DNA of 64,000 nt, from NCBI RefSeq assembly GCF_030814995.1, contig NZ_JAUSVX010000001.1:1-64000 (forward strand), in the 5' to 3' direction. The DNA is from Labrys wisconsinensis. Lineage in GTDB: Bacteria > Pseudomonadota > Alphaproteobacteria > Rhizobiales > Labraceae. The notes under the pieces are model-generated. The model had not been told where the DNA came from and did not search any database. It was given only the letters and a program-made list of their open reading frames with translations. This document shows, in pieces, positions 36,038 through 46,531 of the stretch. How positions within the stretch are numbered: the first letter of the stretch is position 1; each line of letters begins with the position of its first letter. The position numbers and the translations under genes were made by a program.

Positions 36038-37666
36038 TCAGGCCGCCTGGCGCTTCTCCAGGATATGGTCGAGCCAGGTCGTGTCCATCTCCGGCACGGA
36101 GGAGATGAGCTTCTCCGTATAGGGATGGAACGGCGGCGAGAAGATGTCGGCCGTCGGCCCCTGGGCGATGATCTCGCCCTTCAGCATCACCGCGGTGCGG
36201 TGGGCGATGCGCCGGACCGTGCCGAGGTCGTGGGTGATGAACATGTAGGCCAAGCCCAGGTCGTCCTGCAGGCGCTTGAGCAGCTTGAGGATGTCCTCCG
36301 CCACCAGGGGGTCGAGCGCCGAGGTCGGCTCGTCGCAGATGATCAGGTCCGGCTCGGCGGCCAGGGCCCGGGCGATGCACACGCGCTGCTTCTGGCCGCC
36401 GGAGAGCTGGCCGGGCCGGCGCGTGGCGAAGTCCTCGGGCAGGCCGACCAGGCCAAGGAGCTCCATCACCCGGTCGCGCACCGCCTTGCCCGAGCGCTTG
36501 AAGTAGAAGTCCACCGGCCGGCCGATGATCTTCTCCAGGCTGTGGCGCGGGTTGAGCGCCACGTCGGGCATCTGGTGCACCATCTGCAGCCGCCGCAGCA
36601 CCTCGCGCGGGCGCTGGGCCAGGGCCGGCGCCAGGCTCTCGCCGGTCAGCTTGACGTCGCCGCTCCAGCGCGGCAGCAGCCCGACGACGATGCGGGCCAT
36701 CGAGCTCTTGCCGGAGCCGGACTCTCCCACCACCGCGAGCGTCTCGCCCCGGGCGATCTGGATATTGGCCTTCTTGACCACCGGCACCGGCCCGTAGCCG
36801 GCGTCGACATTCTCGACGCGCAGCACCGGCTCGGCCTGGCGCGGCGGCTCGGCCAGCTCGTGGTGCTCGGCGTCGCGCCGCTCGTTGACCAGGGCGCGGG
36901 CGTACTCGGTCGTCGGCTGCTCGAGGATCTGCTTGGCCTCGCCGACCTCGACCATCTTGCCGTGGCGCAGCACCATGATGCGGTGGGCGATCTGCGCCAC
37001 CACGGCGAGGTCGTGGGTGATGTAGAGCCCGGCCGTGCCGAACTCGCGGATGAGGTCGCGCAGCAGCGCCAGCACCTCGATCTGGGTGGTGACGTCGAGG
37101 GCGGTGGTCGGCTCGTCGAGCACGATCACGTCGGGCCGGCAGCTCATCGCCATCGCCGCCATGGCCCGCTGCAGCTGGCCGCCGGAGACCTGGTGGGGAT
37201 AGCGGTTGCCGAAGGTCTCGGGACTGGGCAGCTGCAGCGTCTTGAACAGCTTCCGGGCATAGGCCTCGGCCTCGGGCCGGCTCATGACGCCGTGCACGAC
37301 CGGCGCCTCGCAGACCTGGTCCATCAGCGACATGGCCGGGTTGAACGAGGCGGCGGCGCTCTGGGCGATATAGGCGATGCTCTTGCCGCGCATCGTGCGC
37401 CGGTGCGCAGCGGTCGAGGCGCGCAGCTCGGTGCCGTCGAGCGTGATGCTGCCGCCGGTGATGCGCATGCCGGCGCGGGCATAGGCCATCGAAGCCAGGC
37501 CGATCGTCGACTTGCCGGCGCCGGATTCGCCGATCAGCCCGAGGATCTCGCCGCGCTTCAGCGCGACGTCGACATCGTGCACCAGCACGCGGCCCGAGAT
37601 GGTCTCGACCCTGAGCTTCTCCAGGACGAGGATGTTCTCGTCGCCGCCGTTCTTCTTCTCCGCCAT
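36038..37666 (-). CDS. Peptide-type ABC importer ATPase, tandem (DppD-DppF fused)
   Basis: The 542-residue protein has two complete nucleotide-binding domains. The first has Walker A GESGAGKS (46-53), signature VSGGQLQR and Walker B VIVLDEP. The second has GESGSGKS (near 325), LSGGQKQR and LIICDEP. Each would power one permease of the heterodimer, replacing separate DppD and DppF. It starts seven bases after the permease stop and is followed by the CocE-type hydrolase. Confidence 0.92.
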   Translation of the reverse strand: MAEKKNGGDENILVLEKLRVETISGRVLVHDVDVALKRGEILGLIGESGAGKSTIGLASMAYARAGMRITGGSITLDGTELRASTAAHRRTMRGKSIAYIAQSAAASFNPAMSLMDQVCEAPVVHGVMSRPEAEAYARKLFKTLQLPSPETFGNRYPHQVSGGQLQRAMAAMAMSCRPDVIVLDEPTTALDVTTQIEVLALLRDLIREFGTAGLYITHDLAVVAQIAHRIMVLRHGKMVEVGEAKQILEQPTTEYARALVNERRDAEHHELAEPPRQAEPVLRVENVDAGYGPVPVVKKANIQIARGETLAVVGESGSGKSSMARIVVGLLPRWSGDVKLTGESLAPALAQRPREVLRRLQMVHQMPDVALNPRHSLEKIIGRPVDFYFKRSGKAVRDRVMELLGLVGLPEDFATRRPGQLSGGQKQRVCIARALAAEPDLIICDEPTSALDPLVAEDILKLLKRLQDDLGLAYMFITHDLGTVRRIAHRTAVMLKGEIIAQGPTADIFSPPFHPYTEKLISSVPEMDTTWLDHILEKRQAA

Positions 37667-37673
37667 GGTGCCC

Positions 37674-38507
37674 TCACATCTCCGCTTGCGCGCCCGAAGG
37701 GCGGGCGTCGATCGACAGGAGCCAGTCGACGACCAGATTGATGCCGACGGTGAGCAGCGCGATCGCCGCTGCCGGATAGAGCGGCGCGTACATGCCGAAG
37801 GTGATGGCGCCCGCATTGTCGTGCACCATGCCGCCCCAGTCGGCATAGGGCGGCTGCACGCCCAGGCCCAGGAAGCTCAGGGCCGCGACGAACAGGAAGT
37901 TGAAGCAGAAGCGCAGGCCGAACTCGGAGATCAGCGGCGCGGCCGCATTGGGCAGGATCTCGCGGCTGATCACCCACCACAGGCCCTCGCCGCGCAGCCG
38001 CGCCACCTCGACGAATTCGAGCACGACCAGGTTCATGCCGAGCGCTCGGGCGAGGCGGAATACGCGGGTGGAGTCGAGCACTGCGATGGTGATGATCAGC
38101 GTCGGGATCGACGAGCCGAACACGCCGATGATGATCATGCCGAAGATGAGGAGCGGAATCGACAGGATGACGTCGACCATGCGCGAGAGCAGCGTGTCGA
38201 CCCATTTGCCCATCACCGCCGCGGCAAGGCCGAACGTGATGCCGATGGTGAAGGAGAGCAAGGTCGTCGCCAGGGCGATGCCGATGGTCATGCGCGCGCC
38301 GTAGATCAGGCGGGTGAGCAGGTCTCGGCCGATCTGGTCGGCCCCGAGCCACATCTCGGGAGACGGGGGGTCCCAGTTTCCGCCGATGGACTCCGATTGC
38401 GCATAGGGCGCGAACCAGGGACCGAACAGCGCCACGACGATATTGAGGGCGATGATCAGGAGGCCGATCTGCGCCGTGAGCGGGGCTTTGTGTCCGAAGA
38501 TGGTCAT
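37674..38507 (-). CDS. Peptide-type ABC importer permease, DppC type
   Basis: The 277-residue inner-membrane protein contains MWLGADQIGRDLLTRLIYGAR, a conserved DppC motif, the coupling loop VARLRGEGLWWV and LSFLGLGVQPPYADWGG near the end. It starts eight bases after the DppB-type permease stop. Confidence 0.92.
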   Translation of the reverse strand: MTIFGHKAPLTAQIGLLIIALNIVVALFGPWFAPYAQSESIGGNWDPPSPEMWLGADQIGRDLLTRLIYGARMTIGIALATTLLSFTIGITFGLAAAVMGKWVDTLLSRMVDVILSIPLLIFGMIIIGVFGSSIPTLIITIAVLDSTRVFRLARALGMNLVVLEFVEVARLRGEGLWWVISREILPNAAAPLISEFGLRFCFNFLFVAALSFLGLGVQPPYADWGGMVHDNAGAITFGMYAPLYPAAAIALLTVGINLVVDWLLSIDARPSGAQAEM

Positions 38508-38515
38508 GGCCGCCT

Positions 38516-39448
38516 CTATCTCGGGTGCCGCAGGCGGGGGTTGACCAGGATCGCCACCATGTCCGCGATAGTGTTCAAGGTGACGAACACGCCGGCGAAC
38601 ACCAGGCCGCAGGCCTGGATCACCGGCACGTCGCGCTTGGAGACGGCATCGACCATGTATTGTCCGACCCCGGGATAGGTGAAGACATTCTCGACCACCA
38701 CCACGCCGACCACGAGATAGGCGAGGTTGAGCGCCACCACCGAGACGATCGGGCCGGCCGCATTGGGCAGGGCGTGGCGGGAGACGACGCGCGAACGTTT
38801 CAGGCCCTTCAGGAAGGCCATCTCGACATAGGGCGTCGACATGATCGCCAGCACCGAGTTGCGGGTCATGCGCAGCATGTGCGCCGTGACCAGCAACGTC
38901 AAAGTAATGGCGGGCAAAGTCGTGATGGCGACGCGGTCGCTGAAGCTTATGCCGGAGAAGGCGGTGGCGAGCGACGCACCCGGGAACAGTGCGATCAGGA
39001 TGTAGCCGATGAAGAATTCCGGCATCGAGATCGCGATCAGGGTCAGCACGTTGGCCAGCCGGTCCTGCCACCGGCCTTCGCGGATGGCGGCCATGATGCC
39101 GAGGCCGACGGCGAGGGGAACCGCGAACAGAGCGGTATAGCCGGCGAGGAACAGCGTGTTGAGGAAGCGGGGCCAGAGGTCCTCGATGATGTCGCGCTTG
39201 TTGGTCAGCGATCGGCCGAGATCGCCGTGCAGCACGCCCCACAGCCAGTTGAAGTAGCGGGCATAGGCGGGCTGATCGAGCCCGAGCTCGAGCCGGAAGG
39301 CCTTGAGGGCCTCGGGCGTGGCCTGGTTGCCGAGCACGGCCGAGGCGACGTCGCCGGGCAGGATCTGCGTGCAGATGAAGATGACCACCGACACGGCGAA
39401 GAGCGTCAGGATCCCGAGGCCGGCCCGTGTCGCGACGAGACGCAGCAA
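38516..39448 (-). CDS. Peptide-type ABC importer permease, DppB type
   Basis: This 310-residue permease has an N-terminal helix followed by TQILPGDVASAVLG, a periplasmic LGLDQPAYARYFNWL segment and a final NPRLRHPR. Its start is a TTG at 39448, supported by AAGGA seven bases upstream and by the family-like LRLVATRAG that follows. It lies 185 bases after the binding-protein gene; that gap may hold a hairpin limiting readthrough. Confidence 0.9.
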   Translation of the reverse strand: MLRLVATRAGLGILTLFAVSVVIFICTQILPGDVASAVLGNQATPEALKAFRLELGLDQPAYARYFNWLWGVLHGDLGRSLTNKRDIIEDLWPRFLNTLFLAGYTALFAVPLAVGLGIMAAIREGRWQDRLANVLTLIAISMPEFFIGYILIALFPGASLATAFSGISFSDRVAITTLPAITLTLLVTAHMLRMTRNSVLAIMSTPYVEMAFLKGLKRSRVVSRHALPNAAGPIVSVVALNLAYLVVGVVVVENVFTYPGVGQYMVDAVSKRDVPVIQACGLVFAGVFVTLNTIADMVAILVNPRLRHPR

Positions 39449-39633
39449 AGGCTAATCCTTTCCATCCAGGAGGGTTGACCGGGAGGCGACCGCCGCCGAA
39501 ACGGATCGGTCACCAATGGGAGATCCGGATCTCGCCCGGACATTCCCCGGCATCGCAACGGCGTTTCGGACCGCCGCGGGTCGGAAGCTTTCTTCCGATC
39601 CGCGGCAGCCCTGCTCCTTGCTGCAGCGTCAGG

Positions 39634-41217
39634 TCAGGCGAACCAGCCCTTTTCGGCGATGCGCTGGTCGCACATGTCGTAATGGGGGTGCGGCGCCGTG
39701 CCCATCACCTTCTTGGAATAGCCGTCGAGATAGTCGCCGATGGCGAAGCACACCATGCCGCCGTCATCGGTGATCATCCGCTGCGCCTCCGAATAGAGCT
39801 GCTGGCGCTTGGCCTCGTCGAGCTCGGCGCGGGCCTCGAAGATGATCTTGTCGAACTCCGGCCGCTTCCAGGCCGTGTCGTTCCAGTTGGCCGTGGACAG
39901 GAAGGTCTGCGACAGCTGGTTGTCGACGGTCGGGCGGGTGCCCCAGTAGACCGCACAGAACGGCGCCTTGAGCCAGACATTGTCCCAGTAGCCGTCGCCC
40001 GAGACACGCTTGACGTCGAGGGTGATGCCGGCCTTGCTTATCGCCTCCTGGTAGAGCACCGCCGAATCGGTGGCGCCGGAGAAGGCGCCCTCCGAGACCT
40101 GCAGCTCCAGCTTGGCATTGGCCAGGCCCGCCTTCTTGAAGTGGAAGGCCGCCTTGTCCGGGTCGTAGGGGCGCTGCGGCACGTCCTTGGCATAATACTT
40201 GGCCGAGGGCGCGATGGTGGTGTCGTTGCCGATGGTCGCGAAGCCCTTGTAGACGGTGTCGACGATCTTCTTGCGGTCGATGCCGTATTTCAGGGCAAGG
40301 CGCAGGTCGTTGTTGGTGTAGGGGTCCTGGTCGCACCGCGCCACGAAGGCGAAGCGGTTGCCGGTGCCCTTGGTCCGCACCACGTTCACCCGCGGCGCCT
40401 TCATCACCAGGTTGACGGTGCGGGCATCGAGGCGGTTGGCCGCATCGATCTGGCCGGAGATCAGCGCCTGGACGCGCGCCGACGCATCCGGGATGTAGCG
40501 CAGCTCGATCGAGTCGAAATTGCCGCGGTTCGGCTTCCAGTAATTGCCCTTGTTCTTGGTGAGCACCCGCACGCCCGGCTCGAAGCTCTCCAGGGCGTAG
40601 GCGCCGGTGCCGTCGGGCTTGGAGAAATCGGTGAAGCCGTTGGGCACGATCAGGACGTGATAGTCGGCGAAGGCGTAGGGCAGGTCGGCATCGCCGCTCT
40701 TCAGCGTGATCTCGATCTGGTTGGCGTTGAGCTTCTTGATGTCGGTGATGCCGCTGAGCAGGTCCTTGGCGCCCGACTTGGTCTCGCCGCGATGCAGGTT
40801 GAGCGAATAGATGACGTCGTCGGCGTCCAGCGTCTTGCCCGAGGTGAAGGTGACGCCCTTGCGGATGTTGAAGACCCAGGCAGTGGCGCCGGGCTTGGCT
40901 TCCCAGCTCTCGGCGAGCTCGCCGGCGATGTTGCCGTGCGAATCGACCTCGGTCAGGCCGTTCCAGATCTGCCAGCCATAGGAGATCGGGATCGAGTCGG
41001 CATAGGTGCGCGGGTCGAGGCTGTCGGAGGCGCTGCCGCCTTCCATGCCGAGGCGCAGCGTGCCACCCTTCTTGGGCGCGTCGTCCGCCAGGGCCGAACC
41101 CGCCATCGAGCCCATGCCGAAGCCGAATCCGAGGCCGAGCGCTGCTGCGCCTGCCATCAATTCGCGGCGGTCCAGGATCAGCCCCGATGAGCCTTGCTTC
41201 GAAGTCTTGTCTGTCAT
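39634..41217 (-). CDS. ABC importer substrate-binding protein (SBP family 5), Tat-type leader
   Basis: The 527-residue periplasmic protein has a twin-arginine-like leader (LDRRELMAGAAALGLGFGFG, 15-34) with likely cleavage after SALA (about residue 44). The mature part has GGTLRLGMEGG, SLDPRTYADS and WEAKPGATAWVFNIRKGVTF as in family 5 solute-binding proteins. It heads the second importer operon (permeases, tandem ATPase, hydrolase). A Tat leader suggests folding before export. The ATG at 41217 directly precedes the leader. Confidence 0.9.
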   Translation of the reverse strand: MTDKTSKQGSSGLILDRRELMAGAAALGLGFGFGMGSMAGSALADDAPKKGGTLRLGMEGGSASDSLDPRTYADSIPISYGWQIWNGLTEVDSHGNIAGELAESWEAKPGATAWVFNIRKGVTFTSGKTLDADDVIYSLNLHRGETKSGAKDLLSGITDIKKLNANQIEITLKSGDADLPYAFADYHVLIVPNGFTDFSKPDGTGAYALESFEPGVRVLTKNKGNYWKPNRGNFDSIELRYIPDASARVQALISGQIDAANRLDARTVNLVMKAPRVNVVRTKGTGNRFAFVARCDQDPYTNNDLRLALKYGIDRKKIVDTVYKGFATIGNDTTIAPSAKYYAKDVPQRPYDPDKAAFHFKKAGLANAKLELQVSEGAFSGATDSAVLYQEAISKAGITLDVKRVSGDGYWDNVWLKAPFCAVYWGTRPTVDNQLSQTFLSTANWNDTAWKRPEFDKIIFEARAELDEAKRQQLYSEAQRMITDDGGMVCFAIGDYLDGYSKKVMGTAPHPHYDMCDQRIAEKGWFA

Positions 41218-41417
41218 GTCCGCTGTTCCCTGCGAATTTGGATGGACGGTTTGCTCTTTCGACAGAGCATATGCCACGGTCACTATCGTGGTTCGTGAGC
41301 CGCTCGGCAAGCAACCTACAAACGACAACAAATGACAGCCGAGCGACGTATGCGCATTTTTCCACGCTTCCAGAAAAGATATGGCCCGGCAGGCCCTTGC
41401 GCGGCCCGCCGGCGCCG

Positions 41418-43667
41418 TCAGCCGGCCGCCGCCGCGGCCTCCCGCTCCGCCGCCGCCCGCACCATGGCGTTGCCGGCGGCCGCGGCGGCCGCCTGCTCGA
41501 CCGGCCCGCCCAGCGTCTGGACGGCGACGGTGGTCGCGTTGGCGAACTCGATGCCGGCCTCCGGCAGGGCGCGGATCATCCGCTTGATCGCCTCGCGCTG
41601 GATCACGGTCGGCTTGTTCGGCTTCACTGTGAACTTGAAGCGGCAGACCAGCGCATTGTCGGTGATGTCGGTGACGCCCTGCAGCTTGAGCGGCAGCAGG
41701 AACTCGTCCTTCATCTCCGGATCCTGCAGCATCTCCAGGCCGATCTTCTTGACCACCTTGCGCAGCTTCTCCACGTCGGTGTTGCGGACGAAGCGCAGGT
41801 TGAACTTCATCGTCGACCAGTCGCGGCTGTAATTGGTGATCTGCCCGAGCTGGCCGAAGGGAATGGTGTGCACCGGCCCGTTCTGGTGGCGCAGGCGGAG
41901 CGAGCGCAGGGTGAAGCCTTCGACCGTGCCCTTGGCCTTGCCGCAGTCTATATACTCGCCGACGCGGAAGGCGTCGTCGACGAGGTAGAACACGCCGGAG
42001 ACGATGTCGCGCACCAGGGTCTGGCTGCCGAAGGAGATGGCGAGGCCCGCGATCGAGGCGCCGGCGATCAGCGGGGTGATATTGACCCCGAGCTGCGACA
42101 GGCTGGTCAGCACCGCCAGGATGCAGATCAGCACCAGGAAGGCGACGCGCAGCACCGGCATCAGCGTGGCCAGGCGCGAGCCGGCGGAGGCGGTGGGATC
42201 ATCGCCGGACTGGCCGGGCATGAGGGGCCTGGCGATGGCGCTGTGGCGGTCGGTGAAGAACTTGACCACCTGCCAGGCGCAATAGGCGCCGAACAGGGTG
42301 AGGCCGGCGGCGCGGGCCGAGCGGGCGAGCGCGCCGTAGCCTTCCATGTCCATCATGCCGCTCGCATCGACCAGCCAGGCGCGGGCCAGCAGCACGACGG
42401 CCCCGATCAGGATGGCGACGCGCAGGCAGCGCACCACCGCCTCGATGATGCGATGCCTGATATGGCCGACCGCCTGGTCCGCATCGCGCCCCATCAGCCG
42501 GCCGGCCTTGTCGAGCAGCGTCTCCAGGAGCAGCAGGCCGATCAGGATGTCCATGCTCAGCGCCACGGCTTCCCGGATGGCCATCTGGTCGGTGATCGCG
42601 CCGTAGGCGCGGGCAAGGCCGAGCGCCACGAAGACGGGGATGGCGATGACCAGCCAGCCGCGGGCCAGGACGGCCTGGACCGGCCCCGGCTGCCCGTTGC
42701 GCGACAGGCCGCGGAACCAGCGCGCCACCGGCTCGCGCAGCGCCACCGCGGCCCGGATGAACGCGGCCGGCACCAGCACGGCGTCGATCAGCTCGGCCAG
42801 GGCGACGGCCTCGTCCGGTGCCTTGGCGGCGATCAGGATGCGCACCACGTCGTGAAGGATCAGCACCAGGGCGATGACCCCACCGATCCAAAGGTAGATC
42901 GCAGCCGTGTCGGCATCGTCGAGCTCGGCCAGCCGGGCGGGCGGCAGGGACGGCCTGAGGGCGACGTGGAACACCAGCATGGCCAGGCGCCAGGCGAAGA
43001 TGGTGGTGAGCACGAGATAGGCGAAACGGTCCTGGGGCACCACGTCGCGGAACCAGACGGCGACGAAGCCGTAGCTCACCAGCCAGACGGCGCCGAGGCC
43101 GAGCCCGTCGAGCCCGGCGATCGCGGCCAGCCGGCCGAGGCCCGCCGGGCCCGCGATGCCGGCGGCGAGGCGGCGGCGCAGCGGCGTGGTGGCCGCCCGC
43201 ATCGCCGCCTCCGCCCCGAGCGCGCAGCCGGCCGCCAGCACCAGCATGACGAGGAAGACGAGGACCGGGCGACCGTTGTTCATGTCGGCCACGAAGTAGC
43301 CGGGGATGCGGCCGAGATGATCGAGCAGATCGGGATAGGCCGCGAGGATCGAGCGCGTGCGCGCGATGAAGTCGACGAACATCTTGTCGGTCGGCTGGTC
43401 ATTGCCCATCGTCGCCATCGGCGGGGCGTCGGCCGGCTTGGGGGCGGTCTTGGCGGGCGGGGCGGCCGCCGGCGCGGGTCCGGCCGGCTTGGCCGCCGGC
43501 GCTTCCGTCGCGAGCTTCTCGGCCACGGCCTTGGTGATCTCGCCGACCAGCGTGTCGAACTGCTGCTGGGTCAGCGGCGGAGGCGGCGATGCCGGGGTCT
43601 GCGCGGCGACGGCGTGGGGAAGCGCGACGAGGAGCATCACGACCAGGACGCGGTACAGACGGCCCAT
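41418..43667 (-). CDS. Large MscS-family mechanosensitive channel-like protein
   Basis: The 749-residue membrane protein begins with a signal peptide (cleavage near AVAA/QT, residue 22) and a Pro/Ala-rich periplasmic stretch (50-85). About ten membrane helices follow. The MscS core is recognised by the pore helix LIAGASIAGLAISFGSQTLV, then DIVSGVFYLVDDAFRVGEYI and the beta domain VEGFTLRSLRLRHQNG. It should open on membrane tension and release solutes in hypo-osmotic shock. It is much longer than E. coli MscS (286 residues). The ATG at 43667 has AGGGGGAG upstream. It stands alone and is divergent from a small methyltransferase. Confidence 0.88.
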   Translation of the reverse strand: MGRLYRVLVVMLLVALPHAVAAQTPASPPPPLTQQQFDTLVGEITKAVAEKLATEAPAAKPAGPAPAAAPPAKTAPKPADAPPMATMGNDQPTDKMFVDFIARTRSILAAYPDLLDHLGRIPGYFVADMNNGRPVLVFLVMLVLAAGCALGAEAAMRAATTPLRRRLAAGIAGPAGLGRLAAIAGLDGLGLGAVWLVSYGFVAVWFRDVVPQDRFAYLVLTTIFAWRLAMLVFHVALRPSLPPARLAELDDADTAAIYLWIGGVIALVLILHDVVRILIAAKAPDEAVALAELIDAVLVPAAFIRAAVALREPVARWFRGLSRNGQPGPVQAVLARGWLVIAIPVFVALGLARAYGAITDQMAIREAVALSMDILIGLLLLETLLDKAGRLMGRDADQAVGHIRHRIIEAVVRCLRVAILIGAVVLLARAWLVDASGMMDMEGYGALARSARAAGLTLFGAYCAWQVVKFFTDRHSAIARPLMPGQSGDDPTASAGSRLATLMPVLRVAFLVLICILAVLTSLSQLGVNITPLIAGASIAGLAISFGSQTLVRDIVSGVFYLVDDAFRVGEYIDCGKAKGTVEGFTLRSLRLRHQNGPVHTIPFGQLGQITNYSRDWSTMKFNLRFVRNTDVEKLRKVVKKIGLEMLQDPEMKDEFLLPLKLQGVTDITDNALVCRFKFTVKPNKPTVIQREAIKRMIRALPEAGIEFANATTVAVQTLGGPVEQAAAAAAGNAMVRAAAEREAAAAAG

Positions 43668-43842
43668 TGTCTCCCCCTGAGCAGGTTCTCCCGAACCTGC
43701 CTGCACTTTGCAATCCGAGCAACTTGTCGCGGCTTCGGCCACTATAGCGAGTGGACCACGCCGCCGCCAATCGGGGACGGCAGGGCGCTTGGCTTGCGCG
43801 CCCGTCCGTGGGAGAGAGCCCGCAGGAATCCGGACCCGTCCC

Positions 43843-44322
43843 ATGAGCCGACTCGACAGCTTCATCCGCCGCGTCACCGCCCAGCGCGACGTCCTCGACC
43901 ATGTCTGCGCCGTGGTGGCGAGGCTGGAAGGGCCGGTGCTGGAGCTCGGGCTCGGCAACGGCCGCACCTACGACCACCTGCGCGAGCGCCTGCCCGGCCG
44001 GCGGATCCTCGCCTTCGACCGGGCGCTGGTCGCCCATCGCGGCTCCGCCCCGCCGGAGGGCGACCTCGTCATCGGCGAGATCCGCGACACCGCCGCCGCC
44101 TTTGCCGGCATCGGCGCGGCGCTGGTCCATGCCGACATCGAGACCGGCTATGCCGAGATCGACGGGGAGACCGCGCTCTGGCTGCCCAGCGTCGCCGCGG
44201 CGGCGCTGGCGCAGGGCGGCCTGGTCGCCAGCGGCCTCGCCCTGCACCATCCCGACCTCGCCGGCCTGCCGCTGCCGCCCGAGGTGCCGGCGGAGCGCTA
44301 CTTCATCTATATCAGGCGCTGA
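43843..44322 (+). CDS. Class I SAM-dependent methyltransferase (small)
   Basis: The 159-residue protein has VLELGLGNGRTYDHLRERLP (32-51), an AdoMet motif I, followed by RILAFDRAL with an acidic ribose ligand. The later part is short and lacks a substrate domain, so it is one of the compact family 11-type enzymes. Substrate unknown. It is divergent from the channel gene and convergent with the third importer operon, with 18 bases between. Confidence 0.8.
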   Translation: MSRLDSFIRRVTAQRDVLDHVCAVVARLEGPVLELGLGNGRTYDHLRERLPGRRILAFDRALVAHRGSAPPEGDLVIGEIRDTAAAFAGIGAALVHADIETGYAEIDGETALWLPSVAAAALAQGGLVASGLALHHPDLAGLPLPPEVPAERYFIYIRR

Positions 44323-44340
44323 GCCGCGGGCGGCGCAGCC

Positions 44341-45519
44341 TCAGTGATAGGGGTCGGCCGCATCGCGCAATCCGTCGCCGAAGAAGTTGAAGGCGAGGAC
44401 GACCAGGATCACCGGGACCATCGGGATCATCAGCCAGGGATAGATGTCGACGGCGGCGAGATTCTGCGCCTCGTTGAGCAGCACGCCCCAGCTCGTCACC
44501 GGCGGGCGCAGGCCGAGGCCGAGGAAGGACAGCGCCGTCTCGCCCAGGATCATCGCCGGAATCGACAGCGTGGCGCTGGCGATGAGGTGGCTCATGAAGT
44601 TCGGGATGAGGTGGCGGCCGATGATGCGCGCCCGCGAGGCGCCCATCAGCTCGGCGGCGTGGACATAGTCCTCCGAGCGCAGCGATTTCAGCTTCGAGCG
44701 CACCGCCAGCGCCAGTCCCGGCCAGTCCAGCAGGCCGAGGATGATGGTGATGCCGAAGAACACCAGGATCGGGCTCCAGTTCGGCGGCAGAGCCGCCGAC
44801 AGGGCGAGCCACAGCGGCAGCTCCGGCAGGGACCGCAGCACCTCGATCAGGCGCATGACCGCGCTGTCGACCCAGCCGCCGACATAGCCGGCGAGGCCCC
44901 CGAGCGTCAGGCCGATGACGAAGGACACGAGGATGCCGACCAGCCCCACCGTCAGCGAGATGCGGGCGCCGTAGATGATGCGCGAGAACAGGTCCCGGCC
45001 GAGCTTGTCGGTGCCGAACAGGAACATGGTGCCGCCCTCGGGCGCGCACATCAGGTGGAAGTCCAGCCGCACGCCGCCCCAGAAGTGATAGCGCTCGCCC
45101 CGGCAGAAGAAGCGCAGCGCCTGCGGCTTGCTCTTGTCGACGATGTAGGTGCGCTGGAACCTCTCGAGGTCGAACTTGAACGTGTAGGGATAGACGTGCG
45201 GCCAGGTGATCTGGCCCTGATGGAACAGATGCACCGCCTGCGGCGGCGCGTAGATGAAATCGCCGTGGCGCTTGCTCAGCGGATAGGGCGCCAGGATCTC
45301 GACGAAGGGCAGGCTGAGATAGAGCGCCAGCAGGAAGCCGGCGGCCACGAGCGCCACGCGGTTCCGGCGGAACTTCCACCAGATCAGCGTCAGCGACGAG
45401 GCGCGGTAGAACTTCTCCTCCGCCGCCGACATCTCCTTGGAGACATGCGGGTCGAAGGGCGCGGGATTGGCGTAGTGGCCCGCGGCGAGCGGCGTGACGT
45501 CGGTCATGGGATCAGCCAT
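44341..45519 (-). CDS. Peptide-type ABC importer permease, DppC/YejE type
   Basis: This 392-residue permease is longer than the other DppC proteins here. After a first helix (about 56-74) it carries a periplasmic insertion of roughly 100 residues (FDLERFQRTYIVDKSKPQAL and a Cys-containing FFCRGERYHFWGG) before the conserved MFLFGTDKLGRDLFSRIIYG. It ends with LSFLGLGLRPPVTSWG. The ATG at 45519 overlaps the upstream permease stop by eight bases; a second ATG at 45507 is possible. It is the last gene of the third importer operon. Confidence 0.9.
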   Translation of the reverse strand: MADPMTDVTPLAAGHYANPAPFDPHVSKEMSAAEEKFYRASSLTLIWWKFRRNRVALVAAGFLLALYLSLPFVEILAPYPLSKRHGDFIYAPPQAVHLFHQGQITWPHVYPYTFKFDLERFQRTYIVDKSKPQALRFFCRGERYHFWGGVRLDFHLMCAPEGGTMFLFGTDKLGRDLFSRIIYGARISLTVGLVGILVSFVIGLTLGGLAGYVGGWVDSAVMRLIEVLRSLPELPLWLALSAALPPNWSPILVFFGITIILGLLDWPGLALAVRSKLKSLRSEDYVHAAELMGASRARIIGRHLIPNFMSHLIASATLSIPAMILGETALSFLGLGLRPPVTSWGVLLNEAQNLAAVDIYPWLMIPMVPVILVVLAFNFFGDGLRDAADPYH

Positions 45520-46531
45520 GCTGGCCGAGGCGGATGCGCGGATCGAGCACGGCCAGCGCCAGGTCGGCGATCAGCATGCCGACCACGGTGAGCGCCGCCA
45601 CGAACATCAGGATGAAGCCGGCGAGGTACTGGTCCTGCACCTTCAGCGCCTGCAGCAGGATCGGCCCGACCGTGGGCAGGCTGAGCACCAGCGACACCAG
45701 CACCGAGCCGGAGACGATGTGCGGCAGGATGTTGCCGATATCGGCGACGAAGGGGTTGAGCGCGATCCGGAACGGGTATTTCAGGAGCGCCCGCGTCGGC
45801 GGCAGGCCCTTGGCCTTGGCGGTGACGGTGTATTGCTTGTTGAGCTCGTCGAGCAGGTTGGCGCGCATGCGCCGGATCATGCCCGCGGTGCCGGCGAGGC
45901 CGATGACGACCACCGGCACGACGAGGTGGCTGAGGACCGAGCCGAGCTTGGCCATCGACATCGGCTGGTCGGCATAGACCGGGTCCATCATGCCGCCGAT
46001 CGAGATGCCGAACCAGCGGTTGAGATAGAACAGCAGGGCCAGGGCGAGGAGGAAGCTCGGCGTCGCCAGCCCGATATAGCCCAGGAACGTGATGACGTGG
46101 CTGCCGACCGAGTTGCGGTGCGTCGCCGAATAGATGGCGATCGGGATCGCCACGACGTGGATGAAGATCACCGTCGCCAGGTTGATCAGGAGCGTCATGC
46201 CGAGCGCGGCGCCCACCACCTCGCTCACCGGGACGTCATACTCGAACGACTGGCCCCAGTCGCCCTGCAGCAGGCCGGAAAAGCCGCTGGGCTTGGGCCA
46301 GATGCCGACCCAGGTCGCGTATTGATACCAGATCGGCTTGTCGAGCCCGTACTGGGCCCGCAGCATGTCGGCCTTGGCCGCGCTGGCCGGATCGCCCTGC
46401 GAGCGCAGCTCGTCGAGCCGGTTGGTGAGATAGTCGCCGGGCGGCAGCTTGATGATGACGAAGATCAGCATCGAGATGACCAGCAGCGTCACGGCCATCG
46501 TCACCAGGCGGCGCAGGACGTAGATGATCAT
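45512..46531 (-). CDS. Peptide-type ABC importer permease, DppB type
   Basis: The 339-residue permease begins MIIYVLRRLVTMAVTLLVIS and has FVIIKLPPGDYL, a periplasmic QYGLDKPIWYQYATWVG segment, the VTAKAKGLPPTRALL coupling loop and a C-terminal DPRIRLGQHG. Its ATG overlaps the binding-protein stop (ATGA). Confidence 0.92.
   Translation of the reverse strand: MIIYVLRRLVTMAVTLLVISMLIFVIIKLPPGDYLTNRLDELRSQGDPASAAKADMLRAQYGLDKPIWYQYATWVGIWPKPSGFSGLLQGDWGQSFEYDVPVSEVVGAALGMTLLINLATVIFIHVVAIPIAIYSATHRNSVGSHVITFLGYIGLATPSFLLALALLFYLNRWFGISIGGMMDPVYADQPMSMAKLGSVLSHLVVPVVVIGLAGTAGMIRRMRANLLDELNKQYTVTAKAKGLPPTRALLKYPFRIALNPFVADIGNILPHIVSGSVLVSLVLSLPTVGPILLQALKVQDQYLAGFILMFVAALTVVGMLIADLALAVLDPRIRLGQHG

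Noticed and set aside
41187-44390. A 1067-codon open frame on the plus strand
   Set aside because: It is antisense to the MscS-like gene, is rich in Gly, Arg, His and Gln, and has no domain; typical high-GC shadow.
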